The notes below the pieces were generated by a model. It searched no databases, had not been told where the DNA came from, and saw only the letters and a list, made by a program, of their open reading frames with translations. Positions 28,155-36,970 of a stretch of DNA of 50,312 nt are shown in pieces. Where the stretch lies: NCBI RefSeq assembly GCF_015645445.1, contig NZ_JADOGI010000058.1, forward strand, positions 1 through 50,312, given 5' to 3'. The translations under genes were made by a program, and so were the position numbers. The stretch comes from Nonomuraea cypriaca (lineage in GTDB: Bacteria > Actinomycetota > Actinomycetes > Streptosporangiales > Streptosporangiaceae). Positions within the stretch are counted from its first letter, which is position 1. Each line of letters starts with the position of its first letter.

Positions 28155-28394
28155 GGGGACAATTGCTCGACCGTCGAGCCAAGGGCTGGTACTGCCGCCT
28201 CGCGGGCGGGGCTGATGGCTCGGCGCGGTCGGCGATCATGGCCAGGGACTGCTCGATGAGGACGTCGGGCCAGGACAGTGTCGAACGGGTTGCGAGGCGG
28301 TGGTTCCGACCGGTCGGCAACAGTGAATCCGTGAGAACTTCCTTGTGGGTAGGTGGACCGATGCCGGAGTCAGGCGAGCCGGGTCACGGGGTGA

Positions 28395-28823
28395 TCAGGC
28401 GACGGTGGCGTCGACGGTGACGGGGATGTTGCCGCGGGTGGCGTTGGAGTAGGGGCATACCGCGTGAGCGGCCGCGACGAGCGAGTCGGCGGTGGCCTGG
28501 TCGATGCCGCCGAACTCCACGTGCAGTGCGGCCGAGAGACTGAAACCGCCCTGCTCGTTGGGATGCACACTGACCTCGGCGACGACGGCCGAATCGGTGA
28601 AGGTGATCGTCTGGCCGGCGGCGACAGCCTTCAACGCCGAATGGAAGCAGGAGGCCCAGCCGGCGGCGAAGAGCTGCTCGGGGTTCGTTGCGCCACCCGG
28701 CCCGCCCATCTCGCGCGGGATGGCGAGGGTGACGTCGATCAGGCCGTCGCTGCTGGAGGCGCGTCCTCCGGCGCGGCCGTCCCCGGTCGACGTGGCGATG
28801 GCAGTGTAGACGGCATCGGACAT
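28395..28823 (-). CDS. ohr: Organic hydroperoxide resistance protein (Ohr/OsmC family)
   Basis: A 142-residue thiol peroxidase. Both catalytic cysteines are present in their family context: GWASCFHSAL (Cys about 60) and AVCPYSNATRGNIPV (Cys about 125). The start (AIATSTGDGRAGGRASS) and length are standard for Ohr, which reduces organic and fatty-acid hydroperoxides with a lipoyl or thiol partner. ATG 28823 has AGGGAGAA upstream. It lies at the end of a minus-strand cluster with a membrane protein and a decayed flavin oxidoreductase. No OhrR-type MarR gene is adjacent; the nearest regulator is the TetR at 29949, so co-regulation is only a guess. Confidence 0.93.
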   Translation of the reverse strand: MSDAVYTAIATSTGDGRAGGRASSSDGLIDVTLAIPREMGGPGGATNPEQLFAAGWASCFHSALKAVAAGQTITFTDSAVVAEVSVHPNEQGGFSLSAALHVEFGGIDQATADSLVAAAHAVCPYSNATRGNIPVTVDATVA

Positions 28824-28879
28824 GATGATGTTCTCCCTGTGTGGTTGGGATTCTGGTGAACGTCGGGGCGGTGGGATGG

Positions 28880-29202
28880 GGACCATCGGTCGCGTCCGTC
28901 GGTTTCGAGCAGGCGGAGCCAGATCTCGCTGACGGTCGGATAGGCGGGGACCGCATGCCAGAGACGGTCACTGGCGAAGGGCTCCACACTCGGTAGGAGC
29001 CGGGTCCGGGAGATCAGCGTCACCTGCGACCGAGGGCGCTGAACGCGGTGGCCATCTCGGATCCGACGACCCCGCCGCCGAACTGGCCGGAGTCGCTCCA
29101 GTCCGCGGCGAATCGGTCACGCCGACGCAGCACTTCAACGACGGCCAGGTTGCCACTGACGATCATCACGTCGAAGTTGGAATCTTGGCTCGTGCTCGTC
29201 AT
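28880..29202 (-). pseudogene. Pyridine nucleotide-disulfide oxidoreductase, collapsed by deletions
   Basis: Pieces of a FAD/NAD oxidoreductase (dihydrolipoamide or mercuric reductase type) are compressed into about 320 bases. ATG 29202 reads SNFDVMIVSG (first FAD motif). Then comes DRFAADWSDSGQ, GGGVVGSEMATAFSALGRR (the second, NAD-binding glycine motif), a frame change to VTLISRTRLLPSVEPF, and the family C-terminus VPAYPTVSEIWLRLLETDG. About 350 residues are missing, including the redox CxxxxC. It starts two bases after the stop of the upstream membrane protein gene, so it was once its operon partner. Confidence 0.7.
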
Positions 29203-29203
29203 C

Positions 29204-29785
29204 TCACTGCGCCTTGACCGCACGGCGGTGCAGGCGGATCGCCGAGATCACGAAGAAGATGCCGCCCAGCGTCGCGTATCCGGCGATTGCTGTAACTGAC
29301 GCGTTCGACCCGCCGGCCTGCAGGATGAAGCTGGTGCCGGCGAGGGTGGAAATCCCGCCACTGAGGATCATCGCCCATTGGCCACCGAGCCGGTAGCGCA
29401 AGATCGCGACGATCAACTGCACGATGCCCGCGGTGATCGCCCAGACACCCCACACCCGGAGGACATCGGGAATGCCGGAGGTGACGGCGACGGCCAATCC
29501 GATGGCGGTGAGCAGACTCAACGCCATGTTGACGTATAGCGGCACCCTCGGTCGCGTGGTACCCGAGGAACGGAAGTCGATCACGGCCGCGACGACGTCG
29601 AACAGCGGGTAGATCACCAACAGGGCGATGCTCGCCGGGTTGAGTGTCGAAGCGGTGAGCACGACCAGGCCCGCCCAGACGACGGCGAATCCGAAGCGGA
29701 CGTAGTACAGGTTCCGCAGCGCTTTGGTCGTGTTGGTGGCATCAGCCATAGTGCCGGTGGCGCCGGCATCGATGGAACTGGACAT
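29204..29785 (-). CDS. DUF308/HdeD-like membrane protein
   Basis: A 193-residue integral membrane protein with six hydrophobic segments (for example YYVRFGFAVVWAGLVVLTAS, SIALLVIYPLFDVVAAVIDF, VWAITAGIVQLIVAILRYRL). The pattern of short paired helices fits the HdeD/DUF308 group, whose role is unclear beyond an acid-stress link in enterobacteria. GAGAGGG lies before ATG 29785. Its promoter region holds two TetR-type operator copies, one at the predicted transcription start and one over the -35, so control by the divergent TetR is likely. Confidence 0.72.
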   Translation of the reverse strand: MSSSIDAGATGTMADATNTTKALRNLYYVRFGFAVVWAGLVVLTASTLNPASIALLVIYPLFDVVAAVIDFRSSGTTRPRVPLYVNMALSLLTAIGLAVAVTSGIPDVLRVWGVWAITAGIVQLIVAILRYRLGGQWAMILSGGISTLAGTSFILQAGGSNASVTAIAGYATLGGIFFVISAIRLHRRAVKAQ

Positions 29786-29839
29786 CAGATCCCTCTCTTG
29801 ATGATTGAAGCTGTGGATGATCCCGGAGACCGAATTGGT

Positions 29840-29855
29840 AGATAGAACGATCGGT
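29840..29855. promoter_or_regulatory. TetR operator copy 1
   Basis: AGATAGAACGATCGGT has a central CGATCG palindrome. It is repeated in inverted orientation at 29893-29908 with 15 of 16 bases identical. It lies just downstream of a minus-strand promoter candidate (TTGACA at 29891-29886, 17 bases, CAGTAT at 29868-29863), where binding would block transcription of the membrane protein gene. Confidence 0.6.
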
Positions 29856-29892
29856 ACGGCTGATACTGCAGCAGGCTGACTGCGATGTCAAG

Positions 29893-29908
29893 ACCGACCG
29901 TTCTATCT
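29893..29908. promoter_or_regulatory. TetR operator copy 2
   Basis: ACCGACCGTTCTATCT is the inverted second copy of the operator, 37 bases from the first. It borders the minus-strand -35 and lies just before TAACCT (29911-29916), a plausible -10 for the tetR gene. Binding here would allow autoregulation as well as repression of the divergent gene. Confidence 0.6.
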
Positions 29909-29948
29909 GCTAACCTCGATGCAGCACTTCGAGAGATGGGGAAGGCGC

Positions 29949-30527
29949 ATGTCGGAAGCACGGTCCCGACTGCTCAACACGGCCACTGAGCTCTTCTACG
30001 CCGAAGGCATACACTCCGTCGGCATCGACCGCGTCATCGCTGCCGCACAGGTGACGCGCGCCACGCTGTACAGGCACTTTCCGGGCAAGGACGACCTCGT
30101 CGTCGCCTACCTGACACAGGCCGACGAGGCCATCCGTACGCGAGTGAATGCCGCGCGGACTCAGGACGCATCCCCCGACGACATCGTTCGAACTGTCGGT
30201 CGGTCCATCGCCGACGACATCCAGAGGCCCGGCTTCCGGGGCTGCGCGTTCCTCAACGCCGTCGCCGAATACCCCGACCCGACCCATCCGGTCCACCAGG
30301 CGGTCCTCAGGCACCGACAGTGGTTTCTGGCCACGATCACCGAGCTCCTCTCCGACACCGGAGAAACCGACCCAGAACCCGCCGCCCGGCACTTCGTCAT
30401 GCTGCGAGACGGCGCTATGGCCGCCGGCTGCCTGACCGATCCGAAACCCATCTGTGAGACATTCCTGCTCGGGATCGATGGACTCCTCAAGTATCGCAAT
30501 CGCAGTCGTCAGCAACCGGACTTCTAG
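29949..30527 (+). CDS. TetR-family transcriptional regulator
   Basis: A 192-residue regulator. The HTH is at the N-terminus: RSRLLNTATELFYAEGIHSV, then AAQVTRATLYRHFPGKDDLV. The rest is the helical ligand-binding domain with GFRGCAFLNAVAEYPDPTHP, a sequence typical of the subgroup that controls small redox or efflux genes. ATG 29949 follows GGGGAAGG at four bases; the frame is also open from ATG 29919 but lacks a ribosome site there. Two matching operators lie in the 163-bp divergent gap, so it probably represses both itself and the DUF308/HdeD-like gene. Confidence 0.88.
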   Translation: MSEARSRLLNTATELFYAEGIHSVGIDRVIAAAQVTRATLYRHFPGKDDLVVAYLTQADEAIRTRVNAARTQDASPDDIVRTVGRSIADDIQRPGFRGCAFLNAVAEYPDPTHPVHQAVLRHRQWFLATITELLSDTGETDPEPAARHFVMLRDGAMAAGCLTDPKPICETFLLGIDGLLKYRNRSRQQPDF

Positions 30528-30665
30528 AACACCCTCCACGCGGTGACCGATCGGCTTACGGGACGGATTCCTGTGAGTCTGTGCCTCCGGATGGTCAGGC
30601 TTGCCGGTGCACATCCGGTTGGACGTAGATCGCGTAGTCAGCGGCTGCCGCCATTTTCAACCGGG

Positions 30666-30842
30666 CGGGCCCCTGACGCCGGGCAGGTGCGGGTGGCCGG
30701 CTTCGACCCGCTCACCGATCGTCAGGACGTCACCCGGATCCTGGGCGTGCAACTCCAGCAGAGCGCGCTGCAGGAGAACCTGACCGTCCGCGAAGCGCTG
30801 CAGCTCTACAGCGCCTTCTACCCGGCTCCTGCCGACTGGCGG
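30666..30842 (+). pseudogene. ABC exporter ATPase fragment
   Basis: The plus strand reads GQVRVAGFDPLTDRQDVTR, then ILGVQLQQSALQENLTVREA and LQLYSAFYPAPADWR. This is the segment after Walker A through the Q-loop of a drug-exporter-type ABC ATPase (DrrA-like). Walker A, the signature and Walker B are all absent. It lies directly before the start of the matching permease remnant. Confidence 0.65.
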
Positions 30843-30878
30843 CAGCCTCCCTCCATCTCACCGAACAGGAGACCTGAC

Positions 30879-31401
30879 ATGTCCGCGTCCACCGCTGTGC
30901 TGAAGGCCGAGGCCCCTCATCGGCCGTAACCGTGCAGGGGTGTTCTGGGTTGTGGCCTTTCCGACCCTGCTTCTGATCGTCCTCGGCCTGCTGCCGACCT
31001 TCCGTGTGGCCGACGCGGCACTCGGTGGCCTGCGCATGGTCGATGTCTACGTCCCCGTGCTGCTGTTGCTCGCCCTGATCATGTCAGGCACGCAGGTCAT
31101 GCCGGGGTTCCTGGTCGGCTATCGGGAGCAGGGGATCCTGCGCCGCATGTCCACCACGCCGGTGCGGCCGCTCACCCTCCTGGCGGCGCAGATCATCCTC
31201 CACACCGTCGTCGCCCTCGGCTCGGCGGTCCTCGTCATCGCCGTGGGCGGGCTCATCTACGGCGTGTCGCCCCCGCGGAACCTGCCCGGCTACCTGCTGG
31301 CCCTCCTCCTGGCCACGCTGGTGGCGCTCTACGGCAAGCTCGGCGTCAAAGACCGCGCCGCAGCCGTGGCCACCGCGTACGACCGCGGCATCCTCGGCTG
31401 A
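30879..31401 (+). pseudogene. ABC-2 permease remnant fused to a response-regulator C-terminus
   Basis: ATG 30879 follows AGGAG and reads MSASTAVLKAEA, then needs a frame change near 30915 to continue as LIGRNRAGVFWVVAFPTLLL and further ABC2 permease helices (QVMPGFLVGYREQGILRRMS). At about 31332 the sequence switches within one frame to KLGVKDRAAAVATAYDRGIL, which is the last helix and C-terminus of a NarL-type response regulator. A deletion therefore joined the first half of a permease to the end of a regulator gene. This suggests an original ATPase-permease-kinase-regulator operon. Confidence 0.65.
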
Positions 31402-31482
31402 CGGCGTCCACAGCTGCCCGCCGCCCACGAGGCCCGGCGGGTCCCCGGCGCGGCGCGCAGGCCAGGCGCCGGGAAGCGGCGA

Positions 31483-31850
31483 TCACATCAGAGCCACGCC
31501 CGCAGGGGCGTTGGCCCACGACCAGCGAGCGTTAACGAGAACGGGCGGGACTCCGTGAGGCCCGCCCGTTCGTACGATGTTTGCCCTGGTCAGCGGGCCG
31601 AACCGCTGGTCAAGATCGAGTGCCCCCTGCAGGCCACCCAGAACAAGGGAAGCCGCCTTGGACAGCTCGCCCTCCGTGGGCATCGGGAACCGGATCAGCT
31701 CCGTGGAGACCGGCCAGCCATGTCTTCTCGAAGGAGCGATAGGTCCGGTCGTTCGCCAGCGCTGGCGCGACGACGAGGGCGTGTTCGACGCACGGGTAGT
31801 AGAGGTTCCGGTTGCGCAGCCACACCCGGTGGTGGCGGCCGGGCCCCATG
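31483..31850 (-). pseudogene. Unidentified gene remnant with a frameshift
   Basis: The minus strand carries a protein-like reading in two frames: RVWLRNRNLYYPCVEHALVV, ALANDRTYRSFEK, then HGWPVSTELIRFPMPTEGEL and SKAASLVLGGLQGALDLDQR, joined by a frame change near 31723. I do not recognise the family. Its last third overlaps the 31539-31571 hairpin, and the frame stops at 31483. Confidence 0.35.
31539..31571. terminator. Strong hairpin, 11-bp perfect stem
   Basis: GAACGGGCGGG (31539-31549) pairs perfectly with CCCGCCCGTTC (31561-31571) around an 11-base loop. There is no T-tract on either side. It lies between remnants, so it may be an old transcription stop or an insertion scar. Confidence 0.4.
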
Positions 31851-31883
31851 CGCGAAACGGGCCGGCATGCCAGGATGAGCCGC

Positions 31884-32630
31884 ATGTCTCCCGATCTTGA
31901 GAATTCTGCCGGGCCCGCAGACCAGGCTGTGGCCAACGACTACGACAGCTTCGCCGAGGCGTACGCGGCCGAGACGGAGTCCAACCTCATCAACGGCTAT
32001 TACACCCGGCCCGCGATCCTGGACCTGGCCGGGGACGTGGCAGGGCGGCGGATCCTTGACGTCGGCTGCGGTGCCGGTCCTCTGCTCGCGGCGCTGCGCG
32101 ACCGGGGTGCCACCATGACCGGCGTCGACTCCAGCACGAAGATGCTGGAGCTGGCCAGGCAGCGGGTCGGCGACGGCGCGACCCTGCTCCCGGCCGATCT
32201 ACGCAGTCCCCTGCCGTTCCCCGACGGCGCGTTCGACGATGTCATCGTGTGCCTGGTGCTGCACTACCTGGAGGACTGGAAGGCACCACTGGCCGAACTG
32301 CGGCGCGTGCTGGCGCCCGGCGGCCGACTCATCGTGGCCGATAATCATCCCTTCGTCAGCCAGAGGCTGGCCGCTCCCGGTGCTGACTATTTCGCGACCC
32401 GCAAATGGTCCGAGGAATTCACCTTCAGCGGCCAAAGCGCCGAGCTGACTTTTTGGCACCGGCCGCTGCACGCGATGACCGACGCTTTCACCGCAGCCGG
32501 CTTCCGGATAGCCGTCATCAGCGAACCGCGCCCCGCACCAGGCGCCCGTGAACTCTTCCCCGACGAGCTTGCGAACTTTCCCTCCGGGGCCTTCCTGAGC
32601 TTCCTGTTCTTCGTTCTGGAGGCTGCCTAG
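31884..32630 (+). CDS. SAM-dependent methyltransferase, class I
   Basis: A 248-residue protein with a Methyltransf_11-type fold. Motif I is RILDVGCGAGPLLAAL (SAM binding), followed by GVDSS at the end of the second strand, ADLRSPLPFPDGAFDDVI and ELRRVLAPGGRLIV. The N-terminus AVANDYDSFAEAYAAETESN is typical of small-molecule methyltransferases. Several in-frame ATGs exist; ATG 31884 has AGGATGAG at suitable distance. No pathway neighbour is intact, so the acceptor is unknown. Confidence 0.87.
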   Translation: MSPDLENSAGPADQAVANDYDSFAEAYAAETESNLINGYYTRPAILDLAGDVAGRRILDVGCGAGPLLAALRDRGATMTGVDSSTKMLELARQRVGDGATLLPADLRSPLPFPDGAFDDVIVCLVLHYLEDWKAPLAELRRVLAPGGRLIVADNHPFVSQRLAAPGADYFATRKWSEEFTFSGQSAELTFWHRPLHAMTDAFTAAGFRIAVISEPRPAPGARELFPDELANFPSGAFLSFLFFVLEAA

Positions 32631-32865
32631 CCTGCCGCCGACCTGATCGCTCCCAGTGTGTCTCAGCTACTGGGAGCGATCCCCTCTACGGGGGGCGGCC
32701 GGAGTGCGGCAGAACACACCGCGCCGCCGCATCGTCAGGTCATCGTCATCATGTCCGGCCGTTCAGCACAGTCTGGAGCTGGCTCGTGGCACGGCATTCC
32801 GCACTCACTCTCCACCTCTGAAAAGCTTCGACACGCAGACTTGACGGGGAAGCCGGGCGAGCGGG

Positions 32866-33251
32866 TGTCCGCGGCTCGTCACGAACGGCGTCCTTCCCAC
32901 CGACCTGGTCACGCGCAACCGCGAGGTTGCCGAGGCTGCGCTCCGCCGGTGTTCACGCACGGCGACCTGCAGGTCACCCACGTGTTCGTCGACGGTGACG
33001 AGATCACCGGCGTGATCGACTGGTCCGAGGCGGCCCAGGGCGATGCCCTGTTCGACCTCGCCACCTTGACGCTCGGACACGAGGAGCGCCTTGGCGACGT
33101 CGTCGCCGGCTACGGCACCGACGTCGACCTCGACGTGATCCGCGCGTGGCGGTCGTTGCGAAGCCTTCTGGCGGTCCGCTGGCTGGTCGAGCACGGCTTC
33201 GACCCGTCCTCGCCAGGCTGCGAGGTCGACGTGCTGAGATCCCGGATGTGA
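32866..33251 (+). pseudogene. Aminoglycoside-phosphotransferase-family fragment, frameshifted
   Basis: A C-terminal APH-type kinase segment: VFTHGDLQVTHVFVDGDEIT (the HGD catalytic loop), then GVIDWSEAAQGDALFDLATL and RSLLAVRWLVEHGFDP. Just upstream another frame reads LVTNGVLPTDLVTRNREVAE, the natural preceding segment, so one base is missing near 32945. The N-terminal ATP-binding lobe is absent. The family includes antibiotic and other small-molecule kinases; no resistance role can be claimed for a fragment. Confidence 0.6.
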
Positions 33252-33308
33252 GGCTGCACGAGCCCGACGGCCACGAGTGCCGTTCTGCCGCATCGAGCGG
33301 GCCATCTC

Positions 33309-33482
33309 CTGAAGCGCGTCGTCTTCCGGACCGACGAGGTCATGGTCCTCGAAGATCCCGCCACGACCCCGGCAGAGCGGCTCGTCCTCATCTTGGCGGC
33401 CGTTCACGCGGCACGTCCCAAGGCGATCCGCGAGATCCTGCTCGACGACGTCGACCTGGGCACCGCCATCGCCCGCAGGTGA
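33309..33482 (+). pseudogene. Tyrosine recombinase fragment (catalytic-domain start)
   Basis: A 57-codon piece reads RVVFRTDEVMVLEDP, then ERLVLILAAVHAARPKAIRE and ILLDDVDLG. HAARPKAIRELLLDDVDL is characteristic of large actinobacterial site-specific recombinases, the region holding the first catalytic Arg. The rest of the catalytic domain is missing. Confidence 0.55.
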
Positions 33483-33725
33483 GCCGAAGCACGATAGTCG
33501 TCACATAGGCAGGCAGGCTTTCTGTCACCAAGAGGTGATCCTCCCTTTGCTCATCTGCGGCCCCCGGCCCTGGGCGGGGCTGTGGCGAAAGCTCTTGCGT
33601 CTCCGCACCGCATAGCCGTATATGTCACGACAAAGCTTGGTCAAGGGTTTGGATAACTGCAGGTAAGCGCGGCTATTCTGAGAAATTCTGGCAGCGAACT
33701 CCTCCCACTGCAGACGGGTGATGGC

Positions 33726-35747
33726 ATGAAGGCAGCCGGCGGCGTCCGTGGAGGGGCGACCCCAGCGGTCGCCGTCGTCGACGGCGCGGGCACGGTGATC
33801 GGCTGGACCCAGGCCGCCGAGGAGCTCACCGGCTACCCCGCCGTCGACATTCTCGACCGCCCCATCGGTACACTCCTCCCGCTCGACGGCCACGACCGCG
33901 GCGGCGACGGCGACGGCGAACGCGCGTACCTGCCCCGTACGGGATTGATGGAGGTGCGGCGGCGGGACGGCGAGGTGGTCATCGTGCGCGCCGAGGCCGC
34001 CCCGCTCGCTCTGGGCGACGCCGCCGGGAGCCGGCAGGAGTCCTGGCTGGTGTCGGCGATTCCGGCCACCATCGACCTGTCCGCCGACACCGGCGCCCTG
34101 CTGGAGTCGCTCATCAGCAGCTTCCCCGTCGCCATGGCCATCTGGGACAAGGACCTGCGCTGCGTCTGGTTCAACGAGGCGGCCGAGCAGCTCAGCGACG
34201 GCTACCCGTACTACCGGATCGGCCGCTCCCTGACCGAGGTCATTCCGGGGATCGACACGCATTCGCTGCAGGACGCGATGCGCGAGGTGCTCGCTGACGG
34301 CCGGCCCACGATCGACCGTGAGGCCCGCTGGTCCCACGGGGATCAGGAGCGCGCGCTGTCCATCTCGCTGTTGCCTTTGGCGGGCGCGGACGGCGGGCCG
34401 CTGGGCGTGTGCTCGGTGGCCCTGGATTTCAGCAACAGCAAGGCGCGCGATCGCCTCGACCTGCTGCGCGAGGCCAGCGTCCGGCTCGGGAGCACGCTGG
34501 ACGTCATGGACACCGCCCAGGAGCTGGCCGAGCTGGCCATTCCGGTCCTGGCCGACTACGTGACCGTCGATGTGCCGGAGGCGATGATGCCCGGCGCCGA
34601 GCCGCTGCGGCGGCTGGCCGCGACAGAGGTCAGCAGCCCCGTTTTCCGGCGGGCCGGCATGGCCTCGGTGCACGACGGGGTGCCCGAGTCGCTCCGGGAG
34701 CGCAAGGAGACCGTGTTCGTTCCGCCGCGGTCCCCGTTCATGGAGGTCCTGCACTCGCGCCGGCCGCATTTCGAGCCCGTGCTGGGCACCTCGCCCGGCA
34801 CCTGGCTGGACGGGGACCCCGACCGGGCGCGGACCATCCACGCCGCCGGCATGCACTCGCTGATCGTCGTTCCACTGCAGGCGCGCGGCGACGTGCTCGG
34901 CGTCGCGGCGTTCGCGCGCACCTCCAACCCGGCGCCGTTCACCAGAAACGACCTGCTCCTGGCCGAGGAACTGGTCACGCGGGCCGCGCTGAGCCTGGAC
35001 AACGCACGCCAGTACACGCGGGAGCGGCTGACCGCGCTCACGCTCCAGCGCGACCTGCTGCCGCAGGACCTGCGCGGCAGCGGCACTGTCGAGGTGGCCT
35101 CGCGTTACCTGCCCTCCGACACGCACGAGGGGGTGGGAGGCGACTGGTACGACGTCATTCACCTGCCCGGCGCCCGCATCGCCCTGGTCGTCGGCGACGT
35201 GACCGGGCACGGCATCAACGCCGCGGCCACCATGGGCCGGCTGCGCACCGCCGTGCGCACCCTGGCGTACCTGGACCTGCCTCCGGACGAGTTGCTCACC
35301 CACCTCGATCGCCTGATGGAGGAGGACGCCCGCGGCCTCGACGCCACGGGCGCCACCTGCCTGTACGCGGTCTATGATCCGCAGACCGGCCGCTGCACCA
35401 TGGCCACGGCCGGGCATCCGCCGCCCGCGATCGTGTCCCCCTCCGGCGACGTGACGTTCCCGTCGCTGCCCACCGGCACCCCGATCGGCGTGGGGCTGGG
35501 CACCTTCCAGTCCCGCGACCTGCACCTGCCGGCCGGGACCCTGCTGGCCCTCTACACCGACGGCCTGATCGAGACGCGGCAGGCCGACCTCGACGCGGGC
35601 ATGGCCAGGCTCGGCGACGCCCTCGCCCACGCGGCGCCGCAGTCGGCGACGCTCGAGCGCGTGTGCACGGCCGTGATCGGCTCCATCGTGGGCGACGCGC
35701 CAGCCGAGGACGACATCGCCCTGCTCATGGCCCGCATCCAGGCCTGA
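33726..35747 (+). CDS. PAS-PAS-GAF-SpoIIE (PP2C) serine phosphatase
   Basis: A 673-residue cytoplasmic signalling protein. A first PAS (about 10-105, AVVDGAGTVIGWTQAAEELT) and a second PAS (about 120-235, VAMAIWDKDLRCVWFNEAAE) are followed by a GAF domain (about 250-430) and a SpoIIE/PP2C phosphatase (about 440-670). Metal-binding motifs are visible: GGDWYDVI, VVGDVTGHG, ALYTDGLIETR and DDIALLMAR. These proteins dephosphorylate anti-sigma-factor antagonists and so switch on alternative sigma factors in response to a PAS/GAF-sensed cue. There is no HATPase anti-sigma domain and no STAS gene beside it. ATG 33726 has a weak GGGTGATGG upstream. Confidence 0.9.
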   Translation: MKAAGGVRGGATPAVAVVDGAGTVIGWTQAAEELTGYPAVDILDRPIGTLLPLDGHDRGGDGDGERAYLPRTGLMEVRRRDGEVVIVRAEAAPLALGDAAGSRQESWLVSAIPATIDLSADTGALLESLISSFPVAMAIWDKDLRCVWFNEAAEQLSDGYPYYRIGRSLTEVIPGIDTHSLQDAMREVLADGRPTIDREARWSHGDQERALSISLLPLAGADGGPLGVCSVALDFSNSKARDRLDLLREASVRLGSTLDVMDTAQELAELAIPVLADYVTVDVPEAMMPGAEPLRRLAATEVSSPVFRRAGMASVHDGVPESLRERKETVFVPPRSPFMEVLHSRRPHFEPVLGTSPGTWLDGDPDRARTIHAAGMHSLIVVPLQARGDVLGVAAFARTSNPAPFTRNDLLLAEELVTRAALSLDNARQYTRERLTALTLQRDLLPQDLRGSGTVEVASRYLPSDTHEGVGGDWYDVIHLPGARIALVVGDVTGHGINAAATMGRLRTAVRTLAYLDLPPDELLTHLDRLMEEDARGLDATGATCLYAVYDPQTGRCTMATAGHPPPAIVSPSGDVTFPSLPTGTPIGVGLGTFQSRDLHLPAGTLLALYTDGLIETRQADLDAGMARLGDALAHAAPQSATLERVCTAVIGSIVGDAPAEDDIALLMARIQA

Positions 35748-36094
35748 CCCCGGCGTAGGGGGCACGTCCTGATGGTGTTGATCTGGTCGGGCGCCGCGTC
35801 CAGGAGGATGAGCACGTCCGCGATCCAGAGGGATCCAGCGCAGGGTCGAACGGGACCCGGACGAGAACCTCCTCTCCCACCGCTCGACCCGCTCGCGTCC
35901 GTCCGACCAGGAGCGGGTCCAGCCGAGGTGCGGCCAATACCGGCCATGGGTTGATCTTGAAGACGCAGCCACTGTGATGGTGGCCGCTCCGGGATCTGAC
36001 CGGTGACGACCGTGAGGTGAAGCAGCGCCGTAGCGGCATCCTGGTGCGTCGCCCGTGCCGCCCACAGCGGTTCGCAAGAGTGCGCGGAGCCAGG
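35748..36094 (-). other. Non-coding stretch with a possible gene remnant
   Basis: Minus-strand frames read VGEEVLVRVPFDPALDPSG and, after a frame change near 35830, IADVLILLDAAPDQINTIRT. Together they look like a piece of one protein, but I do not recognise it. Nothing else was found. Confidence 0.3.
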
Positions 36095-36782
36095 TCAGGT
36101 GCTGGATCCGGGCAGACCGCTGACTGGGGCGGGGGCGCGCTCGACCCATATGGCGGTTTCGGGATGGGTGAGGATCCAGTCGGCGATCTGGTCCTTGCGG
36201 GCCCACCACACGCCGTCGTACGCGCGTAGCCGGGTGAGTACGCGGTCGAGTACCCGGACGCGGGAGGCGTGCCCGGACAGCCGGTCGTGCAGTGCGATGA
36301 CCATCATCCGGCGCCTGCGCGCGCCCTCCTCGTACAGCTGCTCGAATTCGTCGAGGAGTTGCCGTTCGTAGGCGGCCGGGTCGAACGCGGCGAAGTCGTA
36401 GCTGACGATGTCGTTGAGGTGCACCGTGTACGGGACGGTGGCGAATGGCTTGCCGTTGATGGTCTGCAGAAAGGGCTCGTCGGCTGACAGGTCGTCAATG
36501 TGGTAGCGGAACCCGAGTTCCTGCAGGATCTCCAGGGTGTTGACGCCGGGGCGGATCCAGTGGTTGGTGTAGCCGGTGGGCCAGGTCCAGCAGGCGCGGT
36601 ATCCCCTCGCGGGCGCCGTACTCGTAGAAGCTGTTCTGCCCGAGATCGGGGAAGCCGGGCAGGATGGGCTCGCTGATCGGCCCGGGCGCGCCGCTGATCG
36701 GCTGGCCTCCCGCCTCGAACTGCACAGTGATCGAGAAGGCCGGCCGCGCCCCCTCGGGCCAGAAGGCGTCCGCTGTGGTCAT
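36095..36782 (-). pseudogene. Polysaccharide deacetylase-family protein, internally deleted
   Basis: ATG 36782 begins WPEGARPAFSITVQFEAGGQ, then FYEYGAREGIPRLLDL, the start of a PuuE/chitin-deacetylase-like NodB fold. About 60 residues expected next (GKAVQRSPELAAEI-type segment) are missing, and the frame changes near 36590 to PTGYTNHWIRPGVNTLEILQ, ELGFRYHIDDLSADEPF and, to the end, MMVIALHDRLSGHASRVRVL. The C-terminal half is well conserved. Metal-binding residues in the deleted part are lost. It is divergent from the TetR at 36971, which may once have controlled it. Confidence 0.7.
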
Positions 36783-36958
36783 GGCTACGTCCCCTGTGCG
36801 CCTGCTCGGCGGTCCCGGTCGGCCGCGGCCCGGTCCAGACTCTTGTGGAGCGCGCTGCCCCGTGCACAGGTCATCCCCCGCCGATGCGGCCCTATTCGGC
36901 CTCTGACCAGCCCAACATCCGCCGCGATCGAGAAGTGGAGTGCCCATGCCAGACTTCG

Positions 36959-36964
36959 TAGGCT
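36959..36964 (+). promoter_or_regulatory. -10 element, leaderless tetR
   Basis: TAGGCT lies six bases upstream of ATG 36971, the same sequence and spacing as before the histidine kinase gene at 475. No Shine-Dalgarno is present, which fits leaderless transcription. Confidence 0.4.
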
Positions 36965-36970
36965 GTGGGC

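Noticed and set aside
31402..33725. A resistance island suggested by the methyltransferase and phosphotransferase-like fragment
   Set aside because: The phosphotransferase is a frameshifted fragment without its ATP lobe and the methyltransferase is of a general small-molecule type; nothing supports a working resistance function.
33525..36209. Minus-strand open frame of 894 codons
   Set aside because: It is antisense to the PAS-GAF-SpoIIE gene. The composition is Gly/Arg/His-rich with no domain, as expected for the opposite strand of GC-rich coding DNA.
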